Assembly: GCF_003114855.1 (NCBI RefSeq)
Contig: NZ_BFBB01000008.1
Span: 620,001-684,000, forward strand
Origin: Leptospira ryugenii
GTDB taxonomy: Bacteria > Spirochaetota > Leptospiria > Leptospirales > Leptospiraceae
DNA: 64,000 nt
Direction of reading: 5' to 3'
The position numbers and the translations under genes are program-made. Numbering within the stretch: position 1 is the first letter of the stretch; every line of letters starts with the position of its first letter. The notes below the pieces were generated by a model. The model made no database searches, was not told where the DNA came from, and worked only from the letters and a program-made list of their open reading frames with translations. Positions 27,509 to 38,100 of this stretch are shown in pieces.

Positions 27509-28865
27509 ACTTTATTTCCTATTGGTATGTTTGTTTGGCGCATTCTCTTCTTTACTCGCTTATAACATTGAGAGTGAACTTACCGTTGATGTTTCTGTGA
27601 GTTACCAAAAAGTTAGCCACCAAAATCCTTGGCTCGTTGGAGAACCATTTTCAAGAAAGAGTAAGGCAATCCACCTCGGTGATGGCAAATTTTTTACCAT
27701 GTCACTATCTGCTCAAGAACCACTTTATGCAGAAATGGATTCAACAGATTATTCTGTACCTAAAATGCAGATCGTTGCGTATGACCAAGAAACAGGATTT
27801 CTCTTATTGCAAGCTAAGGGATCCCAACCTTATCCTATAACAGCGAAAGTTCAACCAAGAGAAACGAGAAAAGTATGCAAAACGGGAAAAACAAAATACA
27901 TCCAATTGCCATTTTCGAAGACACCCATCAAAGCATTCCAATTGGAAAAGAAAGAGAGTGAAGACATTGGTTTTTCCTTTCACAATAAGGCTGTTTGTGG
28001 CATCGTTTTCCAGGAGCATTTAATTCCTGCCGAATATATTTATGAATTTTTGAATGCAAAGGGATTCCAAAGACCTTTTCCACATCCTGGTTGGACATTT
28101 GACGTCTTATTAACCAATTCAGAAAAGAAATATTATTCCAAAGAAATTAGCAGGGGCGTCTTAGTGACGGATACATTTCCTGGAATCGGACCTGCATACA
28201 ATTTGTTTGTGGGAGACATCATTATTGCGATCAATGGAAAGTCTATCCAAGACATGAATGATTGGGATCGTTATGACCGGATTATGGATTTAATCCTCAG
28301 AGATGGAAAAGGTGATTTGAAACCTATAGGGGCAGTGACCAAATTAAAGGTGTTCCGAAATCACCAAACAAGAGAAATCAGCTATCGGTTGTCAGGTTAT
28401 AAGACAGATCATTTTTTAATTCCCGACCAAGCCCCTGGACGTAATCCACTTTATTTGATTGTTGGGGGCTTTTTCTTTACCGAATTGACAACTTCTTACT
28501 TAAAGGAATTTGGAAATGAGTATCGCCTCAAATCTGAAAAGAAGCTTGTATACCTCGCAGATTTTTATCAGAAAAAAAACCATCCTGTACGTGAGCGGAT
28601 CGTCATTTTGAGCCGAGTATTCCCTTTGGAGGGAAATGTTGGCTATCAAGAATTCCAAGATTTAATTCTAGAAACAGTGAACGGTGTCCGCATAACATCC
28701 CTCGATACCTTAAGGAAGGTGTTAGAGAATGAACAAAGGGGATACTTCGCCTTTGAGTTTTCTGGAGGAAAGATCGCCATTTTTACCTTAAGGGATATTG
28801 TGGATTTAAAAACGGAATTGCAAACCGTCTATAAAATCGATCGATTGCAAAATTTATCGGAATAG
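27495..28865 (+). CDS. Degenerate HtrA-like paralog (probable pseudoprotease) with PDZ-like domain
   Basis: This 456-residue exported protein aligns along its length with the protease just upstream. Shared landmarks are NPW near the start, LGDGKFFT where the other has LGKNLILT, YDQETGFLLL against YDCDLALLEI, FPHPGWTF against FPNPGFTF, and VGDIIIAINGKSI in the PDZ-like part. The catalytic His lies in a stretch reading TMSLSAQE, the Asp position is lost, and the GNSGGP loop reads GFSFHNKAVCG, so none of the triad survives. It may regulate or scaffold its active partner. A signal peptide is present (FLLVCLFGAFSSLLAY). Confidence 0.75.
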   Translation: MMKSKLYFLLVCLFGAFSSLLAYNIESELTVDVSVSYQKVSHQNPWLVGEPFSRKSKAIHLGDGKFFTMSLSAQEPLYAEMDSTDYSVPKMQIVAYDQETGFLLLQAKGSQPYPITAKVQPRETRKVCKTGKTKYIQLPFSKTPIKAFQLEKKESEDIGFSFHNKAVCGIVFQEHLIPAEYIYEFLNAKGFQRPFPHPGWTFDVLLTNSEKKYYSKEISRGVLVTDTFPGIGPAYNLFVGDIIIAINGKSIQDMNDWDRYDRIMDLILRDGKGDLKPIGAVTKLKVFRNHQTREISYRLSGYKTDHFLIPDQAPGRNPLYLIVGGFFFTELTTSYLKEFGNEYRLKSEKKLVYLADFYQKKNHPVRERIVILSRVFPLEGNVGYQEFQDLILETVNGVRITSLDTLRKVLENEQRGYFAFEFSGGKIAIFTLRDIVDLKTELQTVYKIDRLQNLSE

Positions 28866-28935
28866 TACGCATTCTTAGAAAATGTAATTTACAAGTCAAT
28901 CTCACCTGAGTAAGGTCTCAGCTCACTAGAATGAT

Positions 28936-29814
28936 ATGAAAATTCTTTTTGTTGATGATGAGGAAAATATTCGGGAGCTCTTCCAAGAGTATTTTAAAAA
29001 GGATTATGAGATTACACTCGCAGAGAACGGGCAAGAGGCCTTAGATATATCGTTATCACAAACTTTTGATCTCATCATTTCTGACATAAGCTTACCAAAA
29101 ATCAACGGGATACAATTCATCAAAAAACTTCGATTTGAAGGGAAAGCGACACCCTTTATTGTGATAACGGGTGATAGTGACATCCAATTGGCGATCGATT
29201 TATTCCGGCTAGGTGCCGTCGACTTTTTTCTCAAACCCTTTCGGATGGAGGCTCTACGCCTTCGGATCCAAAAATATGAATCTGCAGATACAGATACCTA
29301 TTGTTTGTTCCAAAACCATGAAATTGTATATGACCAACTCCACTTAAAAATGACATTCCTAGCAAGAATCAAAAATATAAACAAATATGTTGGCTTGATT
29401 CTCAATCAAATTTCCCCGAATCCAAAAATTAAGGAAGATGACCTTCTCAATATTAAGATCGTCCTATACGAACTCTTGTCTAATGCCATTGAGCATGGAT
29501 GTGCTGGCATCAGTTACAAGGAAAAACAAAGCATACTCCAGGCAAACCAGGACTATTTCGGATTAGTAGACAACAAGTGCAAAGAGAACGACAGTCATAT
29601 CCATGTAGTATTGAAATATGATGCAGATGAATTGATCCTAAGCATTGCCGATGAAGGGGATGGATTCAATCCTGCTGATATTCCTAGTCCTATCGAAAAT
29701 CCCGATGCAAATTTGGTCAACGGTCGCGGAATTTTCTTGGTGAGAATGAATGTAGATAACTTATATTACAATGAAAAAGGAAACGAGGTTACTTTTCATA
29801 AAAAAATCTGTTAG
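28936..29814 (+). CDS. Response regulator fused to an RsbW-like ATPase domain
   Basis: This 292-residue cytoplasmic protein joins a receiver domain (~1-120; Asp50 in LIISDISLP, Lys in FFLKPF) to a HATPase_c_2 domain (~150-290) with ELLSNAIEHGC (N box), ADEGDGFNP and NGRGIFLVRMNVD (G boxes). The ATPase resembles anti-sigma or serine-kinase domains of the RsbW/SpoIIAB type. Phosphorylation of the receiver probably controls binding or phosphorylation of an anti-sigma antagonist, which links it in principle to the PP2C phosphatases. It stands 70 bases after the pseudoprotease gene. Confidence 0.88.
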   Translation: MKILFVDDEENIRELFQEYFKKDYEITLAENGQEALDISLSQTFDLIISDISLPKINGIQFIKKLRFEGKATPFIVITGDSDIQLAIDLFRLGAVDFFLKPFRMEALRLRIQKYESADTDTYCLFQNHEIVYDQLHLKMTFLARIKNINKYVGLILNQISPNPKIKEDDLLNIKIVLYELLSNAIEHGCAGISYKEKQSILQANQDYFGLVDNKCKENDSHIHVVLKYDADELILSIADEGDGFNPADIPSPIENPDANLVNGRGIFLVRMNVDNLYYNEKGNEVTFHKKIC

Positions 29815-29816
29815 AA

Positions 29817-31289
29817 TTATAGTGCAAATCCAACACTTACATAAAATCGAACAAACTCCTTTTTTGCTTCTTGAGTTGTAAAAGGTTCAATGAGCCAAGT
29901 AATCGTTCTCTGTGGATCAACCCACGCATAACAAGCAGAAGCTGATACAAAACCATTTTGGAACCAGCTGATATTGCGTCCTAGTTTGAAAATCATTTCA
30001 TGGCCAAGACCCAATTCGGATTGAGAACGATTCAGAAAAAAATCTGTTCGGTAGCCAAATGACCATTCTTTGCCGATCTGCAAACCAAACATTTGTATGC
30101 CTCGGTTTTCAAAACCGGCTTGCCTCTGCGAAAAACGATCATAAAAAATTCTATCATTACTGAATTGAACCGATTGGAACAATAAGAATGAAGAATATCC
30201 TCCCAAGACTCTAGGTTCTCCCAAAGGAGCTGCATAGCCGTTACTTTCTCTATCCCTTCTTTGGTTTCTGTCTTTTGAGGTGATGAGTCCAGCCAAAGAA
30301 AAGAAGAAGGCATCCCATTCGGTATGAAGGGATGTATAGGCCAAGTATGCATTTGTACTTTGTTCTACGAAGGATACTGGACTAGTTGATTGAACTCTTT
30401 CCCCCACCAAACGAATCATAGCTAGATCTACACGAGTTTTTTCCCAAAAAGAGACAGATCGTAACTCTAAACCGTAGTATCTAAAAAAACCGAAAGTCCT
30501 CGGCCTAGATAAGCCCGTGTCTTCCGCAGTTCGTTCGGGTTCTCGGTATTGGTAATGGAACAATGAGATCGACTCCCAAAAGATGAGATTGGGTATTTGT
30601 ATATTTCCGCCGTAGATTTGATTTGCCTTCGAATTCCAGGCACTGGGACTTAGAGATTCTTCTTCTGGTTTGAATCTTTGTGAAACCAAAGAGATGGATG
30701 CATAGTTCCCGAATGCAAAGAGAACCTGTGAATAGTTGGCCATACCCACAAATACAAAACCAAACTGGTCCAATCTCTGCCAGGCTCTGCCCCCTTCTAT
30801 GGAGATTTTAAAATTTCCTTTCTTGAATTGATAGTCTAACAATCCTTCTGCGTCCCAAGAGGATGATTTCCGCGTTGAAAAAGACTCATCACGGTAGGCG
30901 GAGAGTCTCGGCCCAAGAAAGACACCAAAGGATTGGTTTTCGAAATGGTAGCCAATGGCAGTGGCTGCGGAACTCAATGCAGTGATTTGGTTATTTGCGG
31001 CTTGGTCCGATTGATTGCCTCCCTTTTGTGATCGAAAAGTGGACCCTAGGTAAATTTCCGATTGGGATTGAAGACCTAATGCTATGGGATTGGCTAGCCC
31101 CTGTCTTCTCGATTGGAAGGGCGCACTGACTGCTCCATGGTTTTGGTTTGCAGTCCAATCATCTAAGAAGTTTCCCGAATAGGATTGGGATTCTAGAGAA
31201 GAAAAAGCGAGTAGTAGACTGAGAAAAGCTCCGATCTTTATAGGGAGTATGAAACGATTCCTCAGGTACAAATATTTTGGAATTCTCAT
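29817..31289 (-). CDS. Probable outer-membrane beta-barrel protein
   Basis: From the ATG at 31289 it encodes 490 residues with a long signal peptide (RNRFILPIKIGAFLSLLLAFSSLESQS). The mature part alternates short strands rich in Tyr, Phe and Ser with polar turns, has no Cys cluster or catalytic motif, and ends in FVRFYVSVGFAL, the aromatic-terminated strand expected for outer-membrane barrels. Function unknown. Its 5' end overlaps that of the opposite-strand gene at 31249 by 41 bases, so both signal peptides share the same DNA. An in-frame start at 31340 would extend the overlap further. Confidence 0.65.
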   Translation of the reverse strand: MRIPKYLYLRNRFILPIKIGAFLSLLLAFSSLESQSYSGNFLDDWTANQNHGAVSAPFQSRRQGLANPIALGLQSQSEIYLGSTFRSQKGGNQSDQAANNQITALSSAATAIGYHFENQSFGVFLGPRLSAYRDESFSTRKSSSWDAEGLLDYQFKKGNFKISIEGGRAWQRLDQFGFVFVGMANYSQVLFAFGNYASISLVSQRFKPEEESLSPSAWNSKANQIYGGNIQIPNLIFWESISLFHYQYREPERTAEDTGLSRPRTFGFFRYYGLELRSVSFWEKTRVDLAMIRLVGERVQSTSPVSFVEQSTNAYLAYTSLHTEWDAFFFSLAGLITSKDRNQRRDRESNGYAAPLGEPRVLGGYSSFLLFQSVQFSNDRIFYDRFSQRQAGFENRGIQMFGLQIGKEWSFGYRTDFFLNRSQSELGLGHEMIFKLGRNISWFQNGFVSASACYAWVDPQRTITWLIEPFTTQEAKKEFVRFYVSVGFAL

Positions 31290-31875
31290 ATTTCCGATTT
31301 TACTCTTTATCTTTGCTTTGACCCAAGAGGAAGAGGACACATTTCGTACCGTTCAAAGTTATTTTCCAAAAAAACAATCCCTAGCCAAAATAAATACATT
31401 ATTGTCTCTCTTAAAGGAAGAAAGTAGGAATCAGCTTTCCGAAAGACAAAAAAAAGAATTTGCCCGAGCCATTGTAGCATCCTCTGAACGACTTCTCTTA
31501 CCTGATGATTTACTCTTTTCAGGTGAAAAACCAATTGAATTTTTATTTCTCCATTGTATTGCGCAAACGAGAACTGGATTTCAAACCTATTTAAAAGAAA
31601 ATGGAAGATATGGAATTTTAGGATTGCCCGACCGACAGATAGCAGAGATCGAAACAAAATTCAATGCAAAGATTGATCGTAAATTTGATGTCTACCAGTA
31701 TTCGATTCAATATAGAGTTTTTTTGATCTTATTTAAAGACTATCTCTCCAAAGGCCTTAGCGCTGAAAAGGCTTACAATCAATTGTTTGCATTGCCAGAA
31801 AATTCAACCGAGTGGAAAAACTTGGAGTCTACTTATATCAAATACCACGAGAAAATAATTCCAAAAAATTTGTAA
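31249..31875 (+). CDS. Exported or membrane-anchored protein of unknown function
   Basis: This 208-residue protein has an N-terminal hydrophobic segment (YFGILIFPILLFIFAL) acting as signal or anchor, followed by a helical, highly charged region (KEESRNQLSERQKKEFARAIVASSERLLLPDDLLF). A GRYGILGLPDRQIAEIE stretch is reminiscent of the AxGLMQ region of lytic transglycosylases, but no catalytic Glu arrangement is clear, so I do not assign it. AGGGAG lies immediately before the ATG. Its start overlaps the divergent outer-membrane gene, and its stop abuts the convergent flippase stop. Confidence 0.6.
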   Translation: MKRFLRYKYFGILIFPILLFIFALTQEEEDTFRTVQSYFPKKQSLAKINTLLSLLKEESRNQLSERQKKEFARAIVASSERLLLPDDLLFSGEKPIEFLFLHCIAQTRTGFQTYLKENGRYGILGLPDRQIAEIETKFNAKIDRKFDVYQYSIQYRVFLILFKDYLSKGLSAEKAYNQLFALPENSTEWKNLESTYIKYHEKIIPKNL

Positions 31876-33153
31876 TTACTTTCTAAAATAAGCCAAAAAA
31901 TAACCTGTTAATATCAACCAGGATACAATCTGTCCGAGAAATAGAGAGATCGCGGCACCGTTAGCAGCGTATTCAGGAATGATCCAAAAATCAAATAGAG
32001 TCCCAAATACCAATCTTAATAGTGCTAATCCTGCCAACATTCTCGGCAATCCAAGTGAGAAGAGTGCAGTTCCCAATGGCGCAAACACCAGTTGCAATAA
32101 AAAGTTTGGATACAGTATCTTAAAAACAGAGATCGAATTTGTATATTTTGCACCAAACAAAAGATTCAATATAGGCTCAGCGAGTATGATCCCAGGCAAG
32201 AGCAAAATGGCAATCCCAGCACCTAACAAGACTGATTTTTTTACAAAGATAGGGAATTCAGGAGTATCCGCTAAGCGCGACATCTTTGGATAGATGATAG
32301 AATTAAACGTGGAAAGTATGATCACAAATCCACTGAATAGCTGTAAGGCTGTGCCATAATCAGCAACAACCTCGGCAGAATGGTATTGATTTAAAAAGAA
32401 TATTTCTAAACGATCTGACAGAATCGCAAATATAGAAGCAACAAATGCCCACAAATTGAATAAAAGTAGCTTTTTTTGGCTCTCGGTCACTTTTTCCTTT
32501 GGAGCGGACCAAGTGATTTCTTTTCCTCCAAATAAAAAGAAAAATAAAAACAAAAGGAAAATGGGAGAAAAAGCAAAGATAACAAAGATGTCGAAGTACC
32601 TTAGTGGGCTTGTTGTTGTTTGAGCAAAATAAAATAAAATGAGTAGTCTCAATAAATTTGGCAATGGGCTCCATAGCGAGAGAGCTATGTACTTTCGATA
32701 AGATACAAAAATAGCTTCAAAATACGACAAAAACGAAACAATAATCCCACCACAAACAAGCACGGTGAGCATGAGATAATTCTCCTCTGTAAACAGAAAT
32801 GTAAACAGTGCTGTCACGATCAAGATGAGAAAGGAATAGAATTTTATATAGAGAGATGCTCTTAGGTAACTTCCCGGATCTTCCTTACTGGCAGCCAGTG
32901 GGGAAATGTACTTTATGAGGGCATTCGGTAGTCCAAACTCAGCTATGGCTAAGACAAGAGGCAACAAACTCAGGTAATATTGAAATTTTCCATTTTCTGT
33001 TTTGCTGAGAAGATTTACAGAATAAATCATAAAAGCCAAATTCATGATGGAGGAAAAGGCTTTGGAAACACTCACAAAGAAAGAGTTTTTTAGGACTCCT
33101 TCTCTCTTGAGTTCCGCTTTTAATAAGAAAGCAAGATCTTTAAGTCGTTTCAT
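31876..33153 (-). CDS. Polysaccharide/lipid flippase (MOP superfamily)
   Basis: This 425-residue protein has about 12 membrane helices. The start resembles Wzx/PST-type exporters (ALIKYISPLAASKED after the first two helices), and a KMSRLADTPEFPIFVKKS linker precedes the second helical bundle. Such proteins flip lipid-linked sugars across the inner membrane. It shares a 14-base overlap with the upstream PAP2 phosphatase gene, so both are translated from one message. A joint role in lipid-carrier-linked glycan assembly is likely: PAP2 enzymes recycle the undecaprenyl carrier. Confidence 0.82.
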   Translation of the reverse strand: MKRLKDLAFLLKAELKREGVLKNSFFVSVSKAFSSIMNLAFMIYSVNLLSKTENGKFQYYLSLLPLVLAIAEFGLPNALIKYISPLAASKEDPGSYLRASLYIKFYSFLILIVTALFTFLFTEENYLMLTVLVCGGIIVSFLSYFEAIFVSYRKYIALSLWSPLPNLLRLLILFYFAQTTTSPLRYFDIFVIFAFSPIFLLFLFFFLFGGKEITWSAPKEKVTESQKKLLLFNLWAFVASIFAILSDRLEIFFLNQYHSAEVVADYGTALQLFSGFVIILSTFNSIIYPKMSRLADTPEFPIFVKKSVLLGAGIAILLLPGIILAEPILNLLFGAKYTNSISVFKILYPNFLLQLVFAPLGTALFSLGLPRMLAGLALLRLVFGTLFDFWIIPEYAANGAAISLFLGQIVSWLILTGYFLAYFRK

Positions 33154-34159
33154 TCTCTGACTTTAACAAGTACTTTCCATTGAAAATCGTTTGTAGACTC
33201 AGTGGATATAAAAAAACCAAAGCAAATCCTATCAAAAGATACCGTAAGTAGCGTAAAAAAAGATCTTCTTTCCAAATTGAGTTTTTAACAAATTGTCCGG
33301 GCAAAACATAAAAGCATAGAATGATAATGAGAAGTGTGGAGATTCGAAGCAAAAGACCTTGTATTGAAAATTTTCCCTCAACAAAAGGAAGCCCCCAATC
33401 CAAAAAATGTGCCTTTGAAAATCTTGGATAAAACAAGAAGCCAATCCAAAAACCTGCCAGCGCTCCGGAAGCCGTTAATACACTTGCTAAGCTATAATGG
33501 TGCTCTTCCGAAAGAAATGGGGAATCAAACACGATCGGAGATAGAGTAAGGATTATTCCCAAAAGAGTATAGGTCCTGTAACTCTTGGTATGAAAAAAGT
33601 AGGTTTTCAATGTTTTTTGATCAAGATAGCGCAAAAAGAATAGAACAGCGATTAGGTGGACGAGTCCCATACCAAAACCGAGGCTCACATCTGCCAAAAA
33701 ATGTACCTTCAAATACATCCTGGAAAAGGGAGTAGAGAGTATGATCAGTGCAGCAGGTACCCTAAGCCAGAGTGAGGGGATACGAAAGAAAAGTAAGCCC
33801 CAGACAACAACGGATGTATAGGTATGACCAGAGGGAAGACCAAATGACTTTTCGTCGAAGGCTTCTGGGTAAGGGAAAGGTCTTGGACTTTCGAAATAAA
33901 ATTTAGCCAAGGAGACAATGATCCCAGCAGTCAGAAGAGAAACGGAAACTTCAAGAGCAAGCTTGGGTCGATAGAAAGCGTAGAGAAAAGAGATGAGACC
34001 TAGAAAAAATCCACTTCCGCCTAAATAGTGGCAAATGACAGAAATCGTATAAAAAAGGCCACCGAGCCTTGCGTCCCAAGCATGGAGGTGGTCCAGAAAG
34101 GCACTTGAAAACCATAGAGTTTGGGAAAAAGAGGATTCCATGAACATAGGATTTTCCAT
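33140..34159 (-). CDS. PAP2-family membrane phosphatase
   Basis: This 339-residue protein has at least eight membrane helices and the three PAP2 motifs in order: KFYFESPRPFP (KxxxxxxRP, ~87-97), GLPSGHTYTS (PSGH, ~108), and SRMYLKVHFLADVSLG (SRxxxxxHxxxD, ~146). All catalytic residues are present. PAP2 enzymes dephosphorylate lipid phosphates such as phosphatidate or undecaprenyl pyrophosphate. The C-terminal ~150 residues form an extra membrane region. It is coupled to the flippase gene. A second Met at codon 5 is a possible start. Confidence 0.87.
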   Translation of the reverse strand: MENPMFMESSFSQTLWFSSAFLDHLHAWDARLGGLFYTISVICHYLGGSGFFLGLISFLYAFYRPKLALEVSVSLLTAGIIVSLAKFYFESPRPFPYPEAFDEKSFGLPSGHTYTSVVVWGLLFFRIPSLWLRVPAALIILSTPFSRMYLKVHFLADVSLGFGMGLVHLIAVLFFLRYLDQKTLKTYFFHTKSYRTYTLLGIILTLSPIVFDSPFLSEEHHYSLASVLTASGALAGFWIGFLFYPRFSKAHFLDWGLPFVEGKFSIQGLLLRISTLLIIILCFYVLPGQFVKNSIWKEDLFLRYLRYLLIGFALVFLYPLSLQTIFNGKYLLKSENETT

Positions 34160-34216
34160 CTAGCATGAAAATCCAACTTGATTTCATAAAGTTTTATTTT
34201 CTTATGAAGTGGTTCC

Positions 34217-35029
34217 ATGACCGAAAAAGAGACCCCTAGCCTAGAAAGTTTGTTTATCATACCGCGTGAGGTGCCCAAAACCATCCTCCGCAATTTGCTC
34301 GAATTGATTTATGACGTGCAAGTAACGGGCTCTCAGTACATCCCGAAAGAGGGTGGAGCACTTATCATATCAAACCATACCGATTACTTGGATATACCGG
34401 TACAAGGTACGTATACAGATCGTAAGATCGTTTACTTAGGGAAGTACGAGCTTTTCCACCCACAAGAAGATATACTTAGGTATTTAAACCATAAAAACTC
34501 ACCATTTCGCTTCCCACCACTCAGCCTGACCAAACCTCTCATTGAGATTACTCTTGCATCACTCGGTGAAATCTATAAGGCAAATCTCTTGAGTTGGGGG
34601 GGCACTCCTATCATACGGAATGCGGCCAATGAATCTGACATGGATAAGAAACAAGCCATGGAATACTATGCGAAACTGGAAGACTATATGGTCAGTTTGA
34701 TGCTTGCCGGAGAAGTTCTCTCGATCTACCCGGAGGGCACGCGCTCAGAAACAGGGGAAATGGCGCCCTTCAAAGCGATGGCAGCAAAACTCGCCATCCG
34801 AGCCCAGGTGCCTATTATTCCCTCAGGAATATCAGGTGCGACCAATATGTCCAAACCGATGGCTTTTTTAACTGGTGAAGCCTTCAAAGCCAAGATACGC
34901 TATAACATTGGAAAGCCAATTCTACCTTCAGAATTTCCTGGAGGTCCTGAAAAAAAAGCGGCAAAGGAGCTGACTGAAATGTGCGAGCAAAGAGTTCGCC
35001 AACTTATGTCAGCACCCGAATCCAATTAA
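34217..35029 (+). CDS. PlsC-like 1-acylglycerol-3-phosphate acyltransferase family
   Basis: This 270-residue protein has acyltransferase motif I as SNHTDYLDIPV (NHxxxxD, ~57-66) and motif III as YPEGTRSETGEMAPFKAMAA (~170-190), followed by VPIIPSGISGA (motif IV). The family adds an acyl chain to lysophosphatidate in phospholipid synthesis, though the exact acceptor is not certain. Lack of strong membrane helices suggests peripheral attachment. It is divergent from the PAP2 gene with 57 bases between starts and precedes the mutase gene by 90. Confidence 0.88.
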   Translation: MTEKETPSLESLFIIPREVPKTILRNLLELIYDVQVTGSQYIPKEGGALIISNHTDYLDIPVQGTYTDRKIVYLGKYELFHPQEDILRYLNHKNSPFRFPPLSLTKPLIEITLASLGEIYKANLLSWGGTPIIRNAANESDMDKKQAMEYYAKLEDYMVSLMLAGEVLSIYPEGTRSETGEMAPFKAMAAKLAIRAQVPIIPSGISGATNMSKPMAFLTGEAFKAKIRYNIGKPILPSEFPGGPEKKAAKELTEMCEQRVRQLMSAPESN

Positions 35030-35119
35030 CGAATCCTACCCGATCTGGTTCTGAAAGTCTTTTTGAAGGTCTCAATTTACTATTGATTCAATACTTTCGC
35101 TGTCGTATATGGAGAAGTT

Positions 35120-38100
35120 ATGACAGTGGAATCCATCGCCTATACTCCCAAACATAAAATTCGATTTGTAACTGCGGCATCTCTATTTGATGGCCATGAT
35201 GCTTCAATCAATATCATGCGCCGGATTCTACAACAGAGTGGTGTAGAAGTCATCCACCTTGGTCACAATCGAAGTGTCCAAGAAGTTGTGGAATGTGCCA
35301 TACAGGAAGATGTCCAAGGCATTGCAATGACAAGCTACCAAGGTGGTCATGTTGAGTATTTTAAATACATGATCGATCTATTAAAGGAGTATGGTGCAGG
35401 ACATATACAGGTGTTTGGTGGCGGAGGCGGGACTATTTTACCCTCGGAAATCGATGAACTGCATAAGTATGGTGTTACACATATTTATAGCCCAGACGAA
35501 GGCAGATCTCTTGGTTTACAAGGAATGATCAATGATGTAGTTAAACGTTCTGATTTTTTGACACCACTTTCTTTCAATGGCGATCTAAAGTCCCAGGTGC
35601 AAAGTAAAAATCCTTTGGCTTTGGCGCAGGCGATTACTCAGATGGAATTTGTCCTTCTGAATGAGTCTCCCAATATTCAATTAAAATTAGAATTCCCTCC
35701 TGCTTCAAAAACCATTCCTGTCCTCGGGATCACAGGCACTGGTGGTGCTGGAAAATCCTCCTTAACGGATGAATTGGTTCGGCGTTATCTCGCGGACTTT
35801 CCAGAAAAGACGATTGCCATTTTATCTGTAGATCCTTCCAAACGAAAAACAGGGGGAGCACTTCTGGGTGATAGGATTCGAATGAATTCTATCTTCAATA
35901 AGCGCGTGTATATGCGATCCTTTGCAACGAGAGAAGCAAATATTGCCTTGAACCGAAGTGTGAAAGGCGCCATCCAAATCCTGAAATCTGCCGGTTATGA
36001 TATGATCATCGTTGAAACTGCAGGTATTGGACAAAGTGATTCAGAAATTACTGAGGTGAGTGATCTTTCCTTGTATGTGATGACACCAGAGTATGGAGCG
36101 GCTACTCAACTGGAAAAAATCGATATGATTGATTATGCAGATATCATCGCTATCAATAAATTCGACAAACCAGGTGCACTTGATTCACTCCGAGATGTTA
36201 AAAAACAGTTCCAGAGGTCTCGCCAGTTGTTTGAAAAGACAATAGATGAAATGCCTGTATTTGGAACCATTGCTTCTCAATTCCAGGATGCGGGTACTGA
36301 CGAACTGTACATACATCTGATGGATGCCATCATCCAAAAAACCAATCTAGATTGGACTTCCAAATTCGATCAATTGAGAGCTAAACACCAAGCTTCAATT
36401 GTTTTACCTCCAGATCGAATCCGTTATTTAGCCGAGATCAAAGAAGAGATCGAACGATTTGACCAGTTCGTTAAGCAAGAAGAAGAAAAAGCAAGAACCG
36501 CTTATCAGCTGAAAGGTGCAATCAATACATTGGCACAAAAAGGCAAAGAAATCCGAGCCTTAGAGGAAGAGTTTCAGCTAGTTTGGAACAATCTCAATGC
36601 AGAGACAAAATCTTTAATAGAAGATTGGAAAGAAAGAGTCGAATCCTTTCGCAAAGAGACCTATTCATATTTTGTTCGAGGGAAGGAAATCAAAGTAGCG
36701 AATTATACTGTGTCTTTAAGTCATTTGATGATTCCAAAGATCGCTACTCCCAAGTTCCAAGATTGGGGAGAGATAGTTAGCTGGTCCTACCAAGAAAACT
36801 TTCCTGGTTTTTTTCCTTTTACGGCTGGTGTTTATCCATACAAACGCAGCGGTGAGGATCCTACCCGAATGTTTGCAGGAGAAGGCGGCCCAGAGAGAAC
36901 AAACCGTAGATTTCATTACCTTAGCTCGGGAATGCCTGCAAAACGTTTATCAACCGCTTTTGATTCCGTGACTCTCTATGGAGAAGACCCTGACCAAAGA
37001 CCCGACATCTATGGTAAGATAGGAAACTCTGGTGTAAATGTTGCTACCTTAGACGATGCTAAAAAATTGTATTCTGGTTTCGATTTATGTGATCCAAGCA
37101 CGTCAGTATCTATGACTATCAATGGACCAGCACCTATGGTGCTTGCATTCTTTTTGAATGCGGCTATTGACCAAGCATGTGAAAAGTACATACATGCCAA
37201 TGGATTGGTTACGGAAACACAAAACAAAATAAATGAAATCTATAACAAATTGTCCCAGTCAAGACCAAACTTCTTAGGGGGACTTCCAGACGGGAACCAG
37301 GGACTTGGATTACTTTTGCTTGGCGTAACCGGAGACCAGGTTCTTCCCAAAGAGACCTATGAAAAGATCAAAGCAGAGGCACTTACACAGGTTAGGGGAA
37401 CTGTTCAAGCAGATATCCTAAAGGAAGACCAAGCTCAAAATACCTGCATTTTTTCAACAGAGTTTGCCTTGAAAATGATGGGGGACATCCAAGGGTATTT
37501 TATCGAACGAAATGTCCGAAATTTTTATTCTGTGTCGATAAGCGGTTACCATATCGCAGAAGCAGGGGCCAATCCAATCACTCAGGTCGCTTTTACTTTG
37601 GCAAATGGTTTTACATATGTAGAATATTATCTAAGCCGAGGTATGAAGATAGATGACTTTGCCCCAAACTTATCTTTCTTTTTCTCCAATGGTATCGACC
37701 CAGAATATTCCGTAATTGGAAGAGTTGCGAGGAGAATTTGGGCAAAAGCCCTAAAGAAAAAGTACGGAGCGAACGAGAGGTCTCAAATGTTGAAATACCA
37801 CATTCAGACTTCGGGTAGATCATTACACTCACAAGAAATTGATTTTAATGATATTCGTACTACTTTGCAGGCATTGTATGCCATCTATGACAATTGTAAC
37901 TCTTTACATACAAATGCATATGATGAAGCGATCACAACACCTACGGAAGAATCGGTTCGACGAGCTGTTGCGATCCAATTGATTATCAACAGAGAATTGG
38001 GGCTTGCGAAAAATGAAAATCCCCTGCAAGGGTCTTTCATCATCGAGGAACTCACAAACTTGGTAGAAGAGGCAATCTTAACTGAATTTCATAGAATCAG

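Noticed and set aside
28890..28925. CTGAG/CTCAG inverted repeat before the receiver-ATPase gene
   Set aside because: Five-base arms with a 6-base loop are expected by chance in AT-rich intergenic DNA, and no promoter element coincides.
35080..35119. Promoter TTGATT-17-TATATG just before icmF
   Set aside because: The -10 box would overlap the ribosome-binding site and put the start point on the ATG despite a good SD, so it is unlikely to be the working promoter.
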